From assembly GCA_009728235.1 (NCBI GenBank), contig WNZI01000002.1, positions 1-64,000 of the forward strand: 64,000 nt of DNA, given 5' to 3'. The translations under genes and the position numbers were made by a program. Below the pieces are notes generated by a model. The model saw nothing but the letters and a program-made list of their open reading frames with translations. It was not told the origin of the DNA and searched no databases. Below are positions 25,197 to 34,035 of the stretch, piece after piece (the first letter of the stretch is position 1; the number at the start of each line of letters is the position of its first letter). The stretch comes from Vibrio cholerae (GTDB lineage: Bacteria; Actinomycetota; Actinomycetes; Actinomycetales; Micrococcaceae).

Positions 25197-25224
25197 ATCA
25201 GATCGATCAGAGAGTAGACATGTC

Positions 25225-26127
25225 ATGCGTGCTGCCCGTTTCCACTCGTACGGAGCCCCCGACGTTCTCGTCATCGACGACGCCCCGGAACCACACGCCA
25301 GCGAGGGATCGGTGCGGATCAGGGTGCATGCCACGAGCGTGAACCCGATCGACGTCCTCCTGCGCGCCGGGCATCTCCAGCAGTTCCTGCCCCTGACCTT
25401 GCCCGCCATCCCCGGCCGGGATGCTGTCGGTGTCGTCGACGAACTTGGTCCTGGCGTGACGGACACGCAGGTAGGTGACGTGGTGTTCGGCTTGGGCGGG
25501 ATCAGTGCCACCACAGCCGAATTCGCTGTCCTGACGGCGTGGAGCACTGTTCCTGAGAGCTGGTCGACGGCGCAGGCAGCCGCAGCAGGCCTCGCCTCCG
25601 CCACCGCCGCGGCCGTGATCGAAGCGTTGGGCGACCTGGACGGCAAGACCTTCCTCATCGAGGGCGCTTCAGGTGCCGTAGGCAGCGCCGCCGCAGCGTT
25701 CGCTCTCGCCGCCGGCGCCACTGTCATCGGCACGGGACGAGAGAGCAACCACCCCTACCTGGAATCACTCGGTGTTCTCCCGACAACCTATGGCCCAGGG
25801 ATGGCCGATCGGGTGGCCGTCCTCGCGCCTGGCGGCGTGGACGCAGCCCTGCATTCCGCCCCGTCGAACTCGTTGCCGGACCTGCTGGGCATCGTCGGGG
25901 ACACCTCCCAGGTCGTCACCGTCATCGACCAGGAGGGAGCTGCACGACTCGGCGTCAGGAGTGTGAGCGCCCGCAACGACTCAGCCCTCCTGCGGTATGC
26001 CGCCGCGCTCGGGAAGGAAGGGCTCTACACACCCCGCGTCGACCGGGAGTTCTCGCTGTCAGGCGTCATCGAGGCACATACCCTGGCCGAGAACGGCAGT
26101 GGCAAGGTAGTCATCACGCAACCCTGA
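25225..26127 (+). CDS. NADPH-dependent zinc-less alcohol dehydrogenase / quinone reductase
   Basis: The 300-residue protein belongs to the MDR superfamily, quinone oxidoreductase branch. The GroES-like domain holds VNPIDVLLRAGHLQQFLPLT and PAIPGRDAVGVVDELGPGV. The Rossmann domain has a nucleotide motif as GASGAVGSAAAAF near residue 155. There are no zinc-binding cysteines, as in the quinone reductase group. It would reduce quinones or enones with NADPH. The gene is divergent from a MarR regulator that probably induces it upon electrophile exposure. A 10-bp hairpin follows. Confidence 0.9.
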   Translation: MRAARFHSYGAPDVLVIDDAPEPHASEGSVRIRVHATSVNPIDVLLRAGHLQQFLPLTLPAIPGRDAVGVVDELGPGVTDTQVGDVVFGLGGISATTAEFAVLTAWSTVPESWSTAQAAAAGLASATAAAVIEALGDLDGKTFLIEGASGAVGSAAAAFALAAGATVIGTGRESNHPYLESLGVLPTTYGPGMADRVAVLAPGGVDAALHSAPSNSLPDLLGIVGDTSQVVTVIDQEGAARLGVRSVSARNDSALLRYAAALGKEGLYTPRVDREFSLSGVIEAHTLAENGSGKVVITQP

Positions 26128-26150
26128 CCTCCCCATGGATTCGACCTCGT

Positions 26151-26180
26151 GAAGGGCCTCCTCGATCGGTGAGGCCCTTC
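26151..26180 (+). terminator. Hairpin after the oxidoreductase gene
   Basis: GAAGGGCCTC (26151-26160) and GAGGCCCTTC (26171-26180) form a perfect 10-bp stem with a 10-base loop, 24 bases after the stop codon. No T-run follows, so termination strength is uncertain. Confidence 0.6.
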
Positions 26181-26712
26181 GGCGTGGTTCGGACAGCTCC
26201 GACGTCGGCTGGCCCATCCGTAGAACGCGAAACGTTCCTTCCGGGAAGCGTTGCGATCATCGGCCGAGATGCATCGCTAGGCGTCCTAAGAGGACCCGTC
26301 CCATTTCCGCACACGCTGACAGTCTGCCTGCATCTCGAACTACTTCCGGGTAAGCCGTTAGAACACCACGATTGATGGCGTAAGGAAAGCTGATGATTTT
26401 GTGGCTGGAGGGCAACTCGTCGACATCGTCCAGGGTGAGACACGACAGGGTGCCTGCTTCGATGCGGCCTACACGGAGCAGATCGTCCGGGTCCCAACCT
26501 CAGCGAGGAGCCCCGGTGGCCGAGTTTCGCGCAGCGGGCCTGGGACCTTGGAGCGAGGAGCAGTTACCCCGCCCCTCGTCGTCATCGGTAGCGCGACGAT
26601 CTAGGGTTGAACCTGAACGTCGGGTCGTGGGCTGGTTGAAGCAACCGATCATCGCGCTGGAGGTGTGGTGCTTCACGACCCGCTGCTCCTCGACATGAGC
26701 TGATGGGGTTAG
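26181..26712. other. Long intergenic stretch before the RpiR cluster
   Basis: About 530 bases hold no frame that I can assign. Short frames (for example at 26401-26604) have unusual composition and no family resemblance. This could be decayed sequence at the border of the transferred cluster, plus the promoter of the RpiR gene in the last 60 bases. Confidence 0.35.
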
Positions 26713-27540
26713 GTGACGATGATTCGACCGGATATAGCAGTGCTTGCCCGCATCCGGACCTCCAAGGGTTCGCTCGGCCCGAGTGAGGCAAAGGTGGCTA
26801 GCGTCATCTTGGCTGATGCGGAGGAAGTAGTTGACTGGTCAACAGCGGAGTTGGCGTCAAGAGCAGGCACGTCGACAGCCACGGTGATTCGTGCCTGCCA
26901 AAGCCTCGGATTCCGCGGCTTTCAGCATCTCCGCCTCGAGCTTGCGCGGTCAGTACCTCTCTTGCCGAGAGAACAGGACGACATCGTTGGAGGGACTTTC
27001 AATGACGCCTTGGTCACTCTCCGGCTCGCGCAGGAGAGCATTGATCCTGCCCGCATCGAGACTATCGCTGAGGAGATACGAGCTGCTGCCCGTGTTGTTC
27101 TGGTCGGTAACGGGTTTTCGGGTCCTCCGCTGCAAGATTTCGCGATGCGATTGAGTACCTTGGGTCGATGGGTGGAGGCTCCTGTAGATCCACTTGCTCA
27201 ACAGTTTGCCGTTCACTCCCTGAAGCCGGGCGAGATCTGCTTCGCGTTGAGTTACTCCGGGGCTAACGTACAGACGCTGCAGGCTTGTGCTGCGGCGGCA
27301 GAGCGGAACGCCCGGGTGCTCGTGGTCACCAGCTACGCGCAGTCCCCGCTGGGTCGTCTTGCAGATCTCGTCGTGTCGACAGGTCCGGTAGCTGGATCCC
27401 ATGATGTCGATCCGTACCTGGCACGGCTCGGACACACGGTCGCCCTTCACGCGATCCACGCCGCAATCGGTCGCCATGTTCGGCCCGCTGAGATGTCCGA
27501 CATGAGGCACGTTGTCGTAGATGCCCTAGCGGAAGGCTAG
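26713..27540 (+). CDS. RpiR-family (HTH + SIS domain) regulator
   Basis: The 275-residue protein has an N-terminal HTH_6 domain (SEAKVASVILADAEEVVDWS, SRAGTSTATVIRACQSLGFR). A SIS domain follows at about residues 120-245 (ARVVLVGNGFSG, then CFALSYSGANVQTLQACAAA). SIS domains bind phosphosugars, so RpiR proteins sense sugar phosphates. The start is GTG 26713, or the in-frame ATG at 26719. It heads a cluster of phosphatases and an importer, and a dyad lies just before the next gene (27615-27631). A phosphorylated inducer would fit the whole cluster. Confidence 0.92.
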   Translation: MTMIRPDIAVLARIRTSKGSLGPSEAKVASVILADAEEVVDWSTAELASRAGTSTATVIRACQSLGFRGFQHLRLELARSVPLLPREQDDIVGGTFNDALVTLRLAQESIDPARIETIAEEIRAAARVVLVGNGFSGPPLQDFAMRLSTLGRWVEAPVDPLAQQFAVHSLKPGEICFALSYSGANVQTLQACAAAAERNARVLVVTSYAQSPLGRLADLVVSTGPVAGSHDVDPYLARLGHTVALHAIHAAIGRHVRPAEMSDMRHVVVDALAEG

Positions 27541-27614
27541 GACCCTTCAGCCGCTGTTCACATCGGAGCCACCTCGTGATCACCACGGATACAAGCCCCT
27601 GTTCGCTTCGTCCG

Positions 27615-27631
27615 TTGTAATGAAGTTACAA
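27615..27631. promoter_or_regulatory. Inverted repeat, likely RpiR operator
   Basis: TTGTAA-N5-TTACAA is a perfect dyad 31-47 bases ahead of the phosphatase start. A weaker related sequence, GTTGTGAAACGAGGTAAC, follows immediately. It is positioned to control the six-gene phosphatase/transport operon downstream of the RpiR gene. Confidence 0.6.
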
Positions 27632-27661
27632 GCGTTGTGAAACGAGGTAACGGAGTGATTG

Positions 27662-28330
27662 GTGCAGGTAATCGAGGTCAGCGGGCTGTTCAACGTGCGC
27701 ACCAGCAGTCCCGAAACCCCCTGGCTGGTGCGCTCAGGCGCTGCGGAGGGCATCACCCCTGAGGGGTCCGCCGCACTGAAAGCTCTGGGTGTGGTCCTAG
27801 TACTGGACCTTCGTGAGCCCTCTGAAGTGGGACTCGTCGTCCACGGTGTGCCTGTTCAGTCCGTGCAGCTTTACGGTACTGAACCGCCTGCCATAGGGCG
27901 CCTCGAGGAAATCTACGAATCCCTTCTGCGTGAACGCGGCCACGCCCTGACCAAGGCGGTGAGTGTGATTGCAGAGGCCAAAGGTGGCGTTCTCGTTCAC
28001 TGCACGGCAGGAAAAGATCGTACTGGTCTCGTGGTCGCCCTAGCGCAACTCGCCAGCGGTATGCCGCCATCGGAGGTTATCGAGGATTACACCCTGTCGG
28101 CGCCTGAGGTGAGAGCAGCGCGTGAAGTAATTGCACTCCGCGTGGCTGATGCTGCACCGGAGACCGACCGTGCGGAGACTTTGCGACTTCACCTGGATAG
28201 TCCGCCTGAGGCGATGCAGCACGCGTTGTCCGTCATCGAAGAGCTAGGCGGTGCTGAAGCGTACCTTCTTGCTCACGGTCTCTACGCCGGGCACCTCACG
28301 ACTCTTCGACGCAAGCATCGGGGAACCTGA
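27662..28330 (+). CDS. Tyrosine-phosphatase-like (Y_phosphatase3) protein
   Basis: The 222-residue protein has the Cys-dependent phosphatase P-loop HCTAGKDRTG at about residue 120, preceded by the conserved VVLVLDLREPSEV strand. It is of the Y_phosphatase3 type found in actinobacteria and lipid or inositol phosphatases such as LipA. A C-terminal helical region (EEAMQHALSVIEELGG-like) also fits that family. It starts with GTG 27662, with ggag seven bases upstream; a TTG at 27659 is also possible. It is the first gene of the operon and overlaps the next by one base. It may dephosphorylate an imported phosphoester rather than a protein. Confidence 0.85.
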   Translation: MQVIEVSGLFNVRTSSPETPWLVRSGAAEGITPEGSAALKALGVVLVLDLREPSEVGLVVHGVPVQSVQLYGTEPPAIGRLEEIYESLLRERGHALTKAVSVIAEAKGGVLVHCTAGKDRTGLVVALAQLASGMPPSEVIEDYTLSAPEVRAAREVIALRVADAAPETDRAETLRLHLDSPPEAMQHALSVIEELGGAEAYLLAHGLYAGHLTTLRRKHRGT

Positions 28331-29118
28331 TGAGCCGGGAAACCGGTCGTTTGACGGTGCTACACCTGAGCGACATCCACGTCACCGACGAGGGCCTGCT
28401 CTATGACGCTGTCGACGGGGTGGAGCGGATCCGCACTGTGGGTGCTTATGTCAAAGAAGCGGGTATCACCCCCGAGGCAATCGTTGTCACCGGTGACCTG
28501 ATACAGCGCGGACATGCGCATGCGTACCGGCGAGTGGACGATGCTTTGGCTGAATTGGCACGTGCCACAAGAGTGCCGGTGCTCACCGTCATCGGCAATC
28601 ACGATGACCCTGAGCAGGCTCGGGTGCTACGTGGTCACGAGCAGGGGCACCATCGGGTGGTGCTTGTCGATGACCTGCGATTCGTCCTGCTCGATTCATC
28701 GATGGGGCGCCTCGGAGCAGAGCAAGTCGCCTGGCTTCGGGATGCCTTGCACGCTCCATATGGCGCCGGTACGGTCGTCGCCCTCCACCATCCACCGCTT
28801 GGATCCCCGCTGCCGACACTTGCGAAGGCCGGGTTACAGGATGCTGACGCTTTCCTGGATGCAGTGCGGGGCACGGACGTGCGTGCAGTCCTCGCAGGCC
28901 ACTTCCACCATCCGCTGTTCGGGACCCTCGGCGATGTACCCGTCTCGGTGGGGCCCTCGCTGGCCTACCACCAGGTCATGGACGCTGGACCTGACCGGGT
29001 GAGCGGCCACGACTCGGCGATGTTCTCGCTCCTGCATCTGATGCCGGGCGGGGTCACGACGACCAGCGTGAGTCTCGATTCCCCGTCCCCTCTTTTCACC
29101 TCCCCCATCATCCGTTGA
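28330..29118 (+). CDS. Metallophosphoesterase, CpdA/GpdQ type
   Basis: The 262-residue calcineurin-like enzyme has all five metal motifs in order: LHLSDIH (D-x-H), VVTGDLIQRG (GD), IGNHDD (GNHD), ALHHPP and AGHFHHP (GHxH). Family members hydrolyse cyclic nucleotides or glycerophosphodiesters; the GpdQ and CpdA subgroup is closest by layout. There is no signal peptide, so it acts in the cytoplasm. The ATG at 28330 overlaps the phosphatase stop. In this cluster an imported phosphodiester would be a sensible substrate, to be completed by the phosphomonoesterase genes on each side. Confidence 0.92.
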   Translation: MSRETGRLTVLHLSDIHVTDEGLLYDAVDGVERIRTVGAYVKEAGITPEAIVVTGDLIQRGHAHAYRRVDDALAELARATRVPVLTVIGNHDDPEQARVLRGHEQGHHRVVLVDDLRFVLLDSSMGRLGAEQVAWLRDALHAPYGAGTVVALHHPPLGSPLPTLAKAGLQDADAFLDAVRGTDVRAVLAGHFHHPLFGTLGDVPVSVGPSLAYHQVMDAGPDRVSGHDSAMFSLLHLMPGGVTTTSVSLDSPSPLFTSPIIR

Positions 29119-29134
29119 CTCCAGTTAGGACATC

Positions 29135-30187
29135 ATGACCACCGTTCGCAACGCCCTCCCTCTCGCAGTCCTCAGCATCTCGGCACTCGCATTAGCGGGT
29201 TGTTCCACGAGTGCAGCGTCAGCGCCGGAATCGACATCGGCATCTACGAGCGACTCGTCGGTAGCCGCCCTCGAGCCGGCAACGATCACCGTTTACACCT
29301 CCGAGCCCCAGGAGAAGGCCGACGAGCTTGTCGCTACGTTCAATAAGGTTCATCCTGAGGTCACTGTCGAGGTGTTCCGTGCCGGAACCGGTGATCTGAC
29401 CACCAGGGTAGCCACCGAGCAGCAGTCAGGCGGCGTCCAGGCCGATGTCTTCCTCGCCGCAGATGCCGGCACCTTTGAGGACTACGCCGCAAAGGACCTG
29501 CTGTTGCAGTACACCCCAGCCGACGTCGACGCGGTCAACCGCGACGTCGTCGACCCGGAGGGTTACTATACGGGCACTCGCATCATCCCCACCGTGATCG
29601 CCTACAACACCGGGATCATCACCGAAGCACCCGAATCCTGGGCTGACCTGACCGACTCGAAGTACGCCGATCAGATCGTCATGCCGAACCCCGACGTCTC
29701 GGGTGCTGCCGCCTACAACTCGGCCGTATGGCTGAACGAGGCCGAGCTCGGTGAGGAATGGCTGACCGCCCTTGCCGACAACAACCCGGTGATCGCCGAC
29801 AGTAACGGCCCAGTGTCGCAGGCGGTTGCAACCGGCGCGCAGCCGGTAGGGGTTGTGGTTGACTACTTGGTGCGTGAACTCGCCGAGCAGGGCTCGCCGA
29901 TCGCCGTGTCATACCCGTCCGAGGGTGTACCGTACGTTTCCCAGCCGGTCGGCATCTTCGCTGACACGGAGGAAGTCGAGGCGTCGCAGGCGTTCGTCGA
30001 CTTCCTCGTGAGCTCCGCTGGACAGGAACTCGCCGTCGAGCAGTCCTATTTGCCGGTTCGTTCCGATGTCGGTACGCCAGAGGGTGCTCCTTCCATGGAG
30101 GACATCACGATCCTCTCCCCCGACCTCGAGACCATCCGAAGCACGCAGGACTCGGCTGTTGAGACGTTCCGGAAGCTGTTCCTCTAG
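29135..30187 (+). CDS. ABC-transporter substrate-binding lipoprotein
   Basis: The 350-residue binding protein has a lipoprotein signal (ALALAGC, Cys23) and a Ser/Thr spacer. The type II fold includes ITVYTSEPQEKADELVATFN, VFRAGTGDLTTRVATEQQSG, VQADVFLAADAGTFEDYAAK and VVVDYLVRELAEQG. It resembles binding proteins annotated for 2-aminoethylphosphonate or iron. No tyrosine pair for iron is visible. The ATG at 29135 has a weak site. It lies 16 bases after the phosphoesterase and abuts the permease gene. Phosphatases on both sides argue for an organic phosphate as ligand. Confidence 0.9.
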   Translation: MTTVRNALPLAVLSISALALAGCSTSAASAPESTSASTSDSSVAALEPATITVYTSEPQEKADELVATFNKVHPEVTVEVFRAGTGDLTTRVATEQQSGGVQADVFLAADAGTFEDYAAKDLLLQYTPADVDAVNRDVVDPEGYYTGTRIIPTVIAYNTGIITEAPESWADLTDSKYADQIVMPNPDVSGAAAYNSAVWLNEAELGEEWLTALADNNPVIADSNGPVSQAVATGAQPVGVVVDYLVRELAEQGSPIAVSYPSEGVPYVSQPVGIFADTEEVEASQAFVDFLVSSAGQELAVEQSYLPVRSDVGTPEGAPSMEDITILSPDLETIRSTQDSAVETFRKLFL

Positions 30188-31858
30188 GTGAACAGCATTG
30201 TCTTCCCTTCCGCGGGCCCGGCACCTCGCCGGGTCCGCGGCATTTCCGGTCACAGGTTCGACGGCGTCGATGCGCTCACGATCGGGCTCTGGCTCGCGTG
30301 CAGTGTGTTCGTGCTGCTTCCCATCGCGTCGATCCTCCTGCTGGCCGGAAGCGGTAACCAGCTCTCGGTCCTCCTTCAGGGCGATGTCATCGAAGCGGGC
30401 ATCAATAGTCTGGTTTCAGCATCGACATCAGCACTCCTGGCCGTCGTCATCGGTACTGCCTTCGCGATCATGCTCGACCGAACCGACCTTACCGGCCGCA
30501 CTCCGCTTCGACTCCTCGCGCTCAGCCCTCTGCTCATTCCACCATTCGTCGGAGCAATTGCTTGGCTGGGGGTCGCCGGTCCCACCAGTCCTGTCAATCT
30601 TTGGTGGCGCCAGACCTTTGGCGCACCCCTGTGGTCCATATACGGAGCCGACGGCGTCATCCTGCTCTTGACGGTGCACAGCTACCCGATCGCGATGCTT
30701 ATCGTGTCAGCGGCCCTCCGCCGTATTCCGACCGATCTCGAGCAGGCAGCCCGCATCGGTGGCGCCGGTCTAGGTCGAGCTATCGCCACCATCACCGTGC
30801 CGTTGCTGCGCCCGGCCCTGATGTCCTCGTTCATCCTCATTGCCGTCAGCAACCTCGCTGATTTCGGGATCCCCTCGATCATCGGGCTTCCCGAGCGGTA
30901 CGTGACGCTTGCCACCCTCGTGTACCGATACCTGCAGTCCGGGATAGTCGATGAGCCTCTCGCCGTCGTTGCGACCATCGGGGTCGTGTTGCTGGTACTG
31001 GCCGTGCTGGCGCTCATCGCTGATGCCTTGCTTGGTCGGAAGAAGTGGGAACTCGATTCCTCAGCTGCGGTGATTGAACGCCTTCCACTTGGACACGCTC
31101 GGACGCCGCTGGGCGTGCTCACCTGGATCGTCGTTCTCACCGTGACGGTTCTCCCGCTGTTGGCCCTGCTCACCCAGACCCTCCTACGCGCACCCGGAGT
31201 TCCACTGACCTGGGAGAACCTGACGTTCGACCATCTGATCCGGGCGGTCACCTCGGCCAATGCGCTGACCGGTGCGGCGAACTCAATGATGCTTGCCTCT
31301 TTGGCTGCTCTCATCTGCGGAGTGCTCGGCCTGGGTATCGGCGTCGTGATCACCCGCGCGCGCAGTAAAACAACCAGTGGTTTGGGGGCGGTAGCGATGG
31401 TTCCGCAGGCTGTGCCGGGTATCGTGATCGCGGTCGCGTGGCTTGTGCTCGCGCCGTCGCTCGGCCTCTTCAATACGCCCTGGTTAATCCTCGTCGCCTA
31501 CGTAACCTCTTTCACTGCGTTGGTCGTGCAGGCAGTGTCGGCACCCCTGGCAAGCACACCGGTCAGCGCTGAGGAAGCCGCCCGTGTCGCCGGAGCCGGC
31601 CGTCTGCGCGCACTGATGGATATCTCCTGCCGGATGTCCCTACCCGCGGCGGTCTCGGGTATGGTCATCGTCGCGGTGACCGCGGTGCGCGAACTCACGC
31701 TCTCGGTGCTGCTGCTCTCACCAGGATCACAGACATTGGGCGTTGCGATCTTCAACTTCCAACAGGCCGGCGCCTTCAGCACCGCGTCCGCCTGGTCACT
31801 CATCGTCGCCGTCCTCGGCATTGCCGTCATCGGGATAGCAACCCGCCGCACCTCCTGA
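30188..31858 (+). CDS. ABC-transporter permease, two fused permease domains
   Basis: The 556-residue protein again holds two permease modules with their docking loops, EQAARIGGAGLGRAIATITV near residue 185 and EEAARVAGAGRLRALMDISC near residue 460. Its GTG start follows the binding-protein stop codon without a gap (TAGGTG), so translation must be coupled. The architecture is the same as that of the first cluster (10921-12660) but the sequences differ throughout, so the two were not recently duplicated. It forms the membrane channel of the importer. Confidence 0.93.
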   Translation: MNSIVFPSAGPAPRRVRGISGHRFDGVDALTIGLWLACSVFVLLPIASILLLAGSGNQLSVLLQGDVIEAGINSLVSASTSALLAVVIGTAFAIMLDRTDLTGRTPLRLLALSPLLIPPFVGAIAWLGVAGPTSPVNLWWRQTFGAPLWSIYGADGVILLLTVHSYPIAMLIVSAALRRIPTDLEQAARIGGAGLGRAIATITVPLLRPALMSSFILIAVSNLADFGIPSIIGLPERYVTLATLVYRYLQSGIVDEPLAVVATIGVVLLVLAVLALIADALLGRKKWELDSSAAVIERLPLGHARTPLGVLTWIVVLTVTVLPLLALLTQTLLRAPGVPLTWENLTFDHLIRAVTSANALTGAANSMMLASLAALICGVLGLGIGVVITRARSKTTSGLGAVAMVPQAVPGIVIAVAWLVLAPSLGLFNTPWLILVAYVTSFTALVVQAVSAPLASTPVSAEEAARVAGAGRLRALMDISCRMSLPAAVSGMVIVAVTAVRELTLSVLLLSPGSQTLGVAIFNFQQAGAFSTASAWSLIVAVLGIAVIGIATRRTS

Positions 31859-31871
31859 AAGAGAGATTTCC

Positions 31872-32948
31872 ATGGCATCTGTCACCCTCGACGCTGTATC
31901 CCTTCGCTACCGCACTGGAGCACTGGGCTTGCAGGACGTCGACCTCCATGTGAATGACGGCGAGTTCCTCGCGTTGGTTGGTCCCTCCGGCTCCGGGAAA
32001 ACCACCCTGCTGCGCAGCGTCGCCGGGTTCCTCGCACCCACCACCGGGCGGGTGCTCATCGGCGACCGCGTCCTAGCGGACGGCCGCACAGCCGTGCCAC
32101 CCGAGCAGCGCCAGTTGGGCATGGTTTTCCAGCAGCACGCCGTGTGGCCGCACTGGGACGTCGGACGGAACGTCGAGTACCCACTTCGCCGGGCCAGGAT
32201 GCCACGAGCCGAACGCCGTCGGCGCGTCACCGAAACACTCGACCTCGTCGGTCTGGCCGACTACGAACGTCGCGACCCCGCTACCCTCTCCGGCGGGCAA
32301 CGCCAACGCGTAGCCCTCGCCAGAGCACTGGTGGCTCGGCCCAGAGTGCTTCTGCTCGATGAGGCACTGTCAGCGCTGGACGAGCCACTTCGCGACCGAC
32401 TACGTCTCGAACTGCACACCCTCACACGTGAACTTGGCCTTACTGTCATCCACGTCACCCACGACCGCTCAGAAGCTCTAGCCCTCGCCGATCGCGTCGC
32501 CGTTCTCGAATCCGGCCAGATCCAACAGATCGACACCCCTGGTGCCCTGCTCACACAACCGCTCACACCGTTCATCGCGCAGTTCCTGTCCGACGCGACC
32601 ATCGTCGGCGGACATGTCACGGACGGTCGATTCCGAGCAACTGATCACCCGCTGGCTATCGCTGACAACCAGACGCGACGTAACGCGTCGAAGGCGAAAG
32701 CAGCGATACTTCCATCGGCCGTGCGCGTCCAGCCCAACCCGCACGGGAGTGCAGTCGTGCGTTCCTCGCTCTTCACACCCGAGGGCAGTGACCTCGTCAT
32801 CGAGTGGGCAGGACTGCGACTACGAGCGAAGCTTCACGGGATACATCCCCGAGTCGGCGACCACGTCGACGTCGAGGTCACCGACGTCCTCATCTACCCG
32901 GCCTCGCCGTCGCACATCGAGGCCAGCAATGCGGAAGTAGCCGCGTGA
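31872..32948 (+). CDS. ABC-transporter ATPase
   Basis: The 358-residue ATPase shows Walker [11 protein letters not shown]-loop [12 protein letters not shown], signature [15 protein letters not shown], Walker [13 protein letters not shown] and switch THDRSEA. The usual DEP after Walker B is DEA here, which is uncommon but tolerated. A TOBE-like C-terminal domain follows from about residue 240. The ATG at 31872 follows gagaga. It overlaps the histidine phosphatase gene by four bases (GTGA), tying the phosphatase tightly to the transporter. Confidence 0.95.
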   Translation: MASVTLDAVSLRYRTGALGLQDVDLHVNDGEFLALVGPSGSGKTTLLRSVAGFLAPTTGRVLIGDRVLADGRTAVPPEQRQLGMVFQQHAVWPHWDVGRNVEYPLRRARMPRAERRRRVTETLDLVGLADYERRDPATLSGGQRQRVALARALVARPRVLLLDEALSALDEPLRDRLRLELHTLTRELGLTVIHVTHDRSEALALADRVAVLESGQIQQIDTPGALLTQPLTPFIAQFLSDATIVGGHVTDGRFRATDHPLAIADNQTRRNASKAKAAILPSAVRVQPNPHGSAVVRSSLFTPEGSDLVIEWAGLRLRAKLHGIHPRVGDHVDVEVTDVLIYPASPSHIEASNAEVAA

Positions 32949-33484
32949 AGCTCGCCCTCGTGCGACACGGTCGCACCGCTTGGAACCACGAACGCCGCAT
33001 GCAGGGCCGGAGCGACGTGCCCTTGGACGACCACGGTCGCGAGCAGGCGGAAGCCGCCGGGCGACTGCTCGGCCGAGCCGTATGGGCCCGCGTCGTCACC
33101 TCACCTCTGGCTCGTGCTCACGAATCGGCCGCAATCATCTGCTCTCACCTACCAGGCACAGAGATGATCGTCGATGCTGACTTGCTGGAACGCGATTACG
33201 GCACTGCAGAAGGCATGAAGGTCGGGGACGCTCATGAGCAGTGGCCGCAGCAGGACTACCCCGGCGCCGAGCCTCTTATCGCCGTCGCACACCGCATGGC
33301 CGGAACCCTCCACCGCCTGTTGTCCCTTCCGGGAAGCACCATCGTCGTCTCACACGGCACAGCCCTGCGCATCGGTCTCGAGGCAGTCACCGACGATACC
33401 TGCCCCCGCATCATAAACGGAGAGGTACTCGCACTCGAGGAACACGAACCGTCCCTGCTACGCGCCAGGCGCCTTCACATCTAG
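32945..33484 (+). CDS. Histidine phosphatase (phosphoglycerate mutase-like)
   Basis: The 179-residue enzyme starts at GTG 32945 with [20 protein letters not shown]: the RHG catalytic motif, with the phosphorylated histidine as H9. The second arginine lies in VVTSPLARAHESA, the acid in ERDYGTAEG, and the second histidine in VVSHGTALR. All catalytic parts are present. Members of this short branch hydrolyse small phosphate esters such as sugar phosphates. It is the last gene of the operon and converges with the next gene, overlapping its stop. Confidence 0.9.
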   Translation: MKLALVRHGRTAWNHERRMQGRSDVPLDDHGREQAEAAGRLLGRAVWARVVTSPLARAHESAAIICSHLPGTEMIVDADLLERDYGTAEGMKVGDAHEQWPQQDYPGAEPLIAVAHRMAGTLHRLLSLPGSTIVVSHGTALRIGLEAVTDDTCPRIINGEVLALEEHEPSLLRARRLHI

Positions 33485-34035
33485 GACTCGCCCGATGTCC
33501 ACCACGTCCGATGTCGTACCAACACCTCGGCGATGACGTGACTGGCAAGGGCCGCAGGTAGGAGGATCACCGCACCGAGAACGTAGGGGCGCGGACCCTC
33601 GATCAGGATCTGTGCGTCCCTCAGTGCGCGCCGGGCAGCACGGCTGTACGGGGCCATCACAGCGAGCGCAGTGAACACGCCACTCGTGTAGCCGCGCAAA
33701 CGCAGACTGAGACCGACGTGGGTGCAGACATGACCGTGCAGTCCTGCCAGCACGTACTGGAAGAACCGGCTTCGCCCGTCCGTCGCAATACCGTGCACCG
33801 TTGCGGCGGCGACGAGAACACCCATGAGGGCGATAGCCAGCGTCGCGCGTCTCCCATCCATTCGGGTGTGGCGAGCCAGCAGTCGGACCCAGGAGCGAGG
33901 GGAATGGTCGAGCCGGGAGGCCAGACGGTCTGCCGTCGCCGGCATCGTCATCGCTTCTTCGAGGTCGTGAATGACCCAGGCGACGAAAAGACCGACCGCT
34001 GCATGCACGGGGCTGCGGAAAGATCGTCCGGTCAC
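33481..34035 (-). CDS. HXXEE-domain membrane protein
   Basis: The 184-residue protein has the defining HXXEE motif as WVIHDLEEAMTMP near residue 25, and about four hydrophobic segments (AAVGLFVAWVIHD, ATLAIALMGVLVAAATVHGI, a central one and VLGAVILLPAALASHVIAEV). A second histidine lies in the last helix (SHVIAEV). The family has no proven function; the motif may bind metal. Start ATG 34035. It is convergent with the phosphatase gene, sharing three bases. A structured repeat lies upstream (34116-34196). Confidence 0.8.
   Translation of the reverse strand: MTGRSFRSPVHAAVGLFVAWVIHDLEEAMTMPATADRLASRLDHSPRSWVRLLARHTRMDGRRATLAIALMGVLVAAATVHGIATDGRSRFFQYVLAGLHGHVCTHVGLSLRLRGYTSGVFTALAVMAPYSRAARRALRDAQILIEGPRPYVLGAVILLPAALASHVIAEVLVRHRTWWTSGES

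Noticed and set aside
29135-32948. 2-aminoethylphosphonate ABC transporter
   Set aside because: No phosphonatase, transaminase or C-P lyase gene nearby; three phosphatases fit phosphate esters better.
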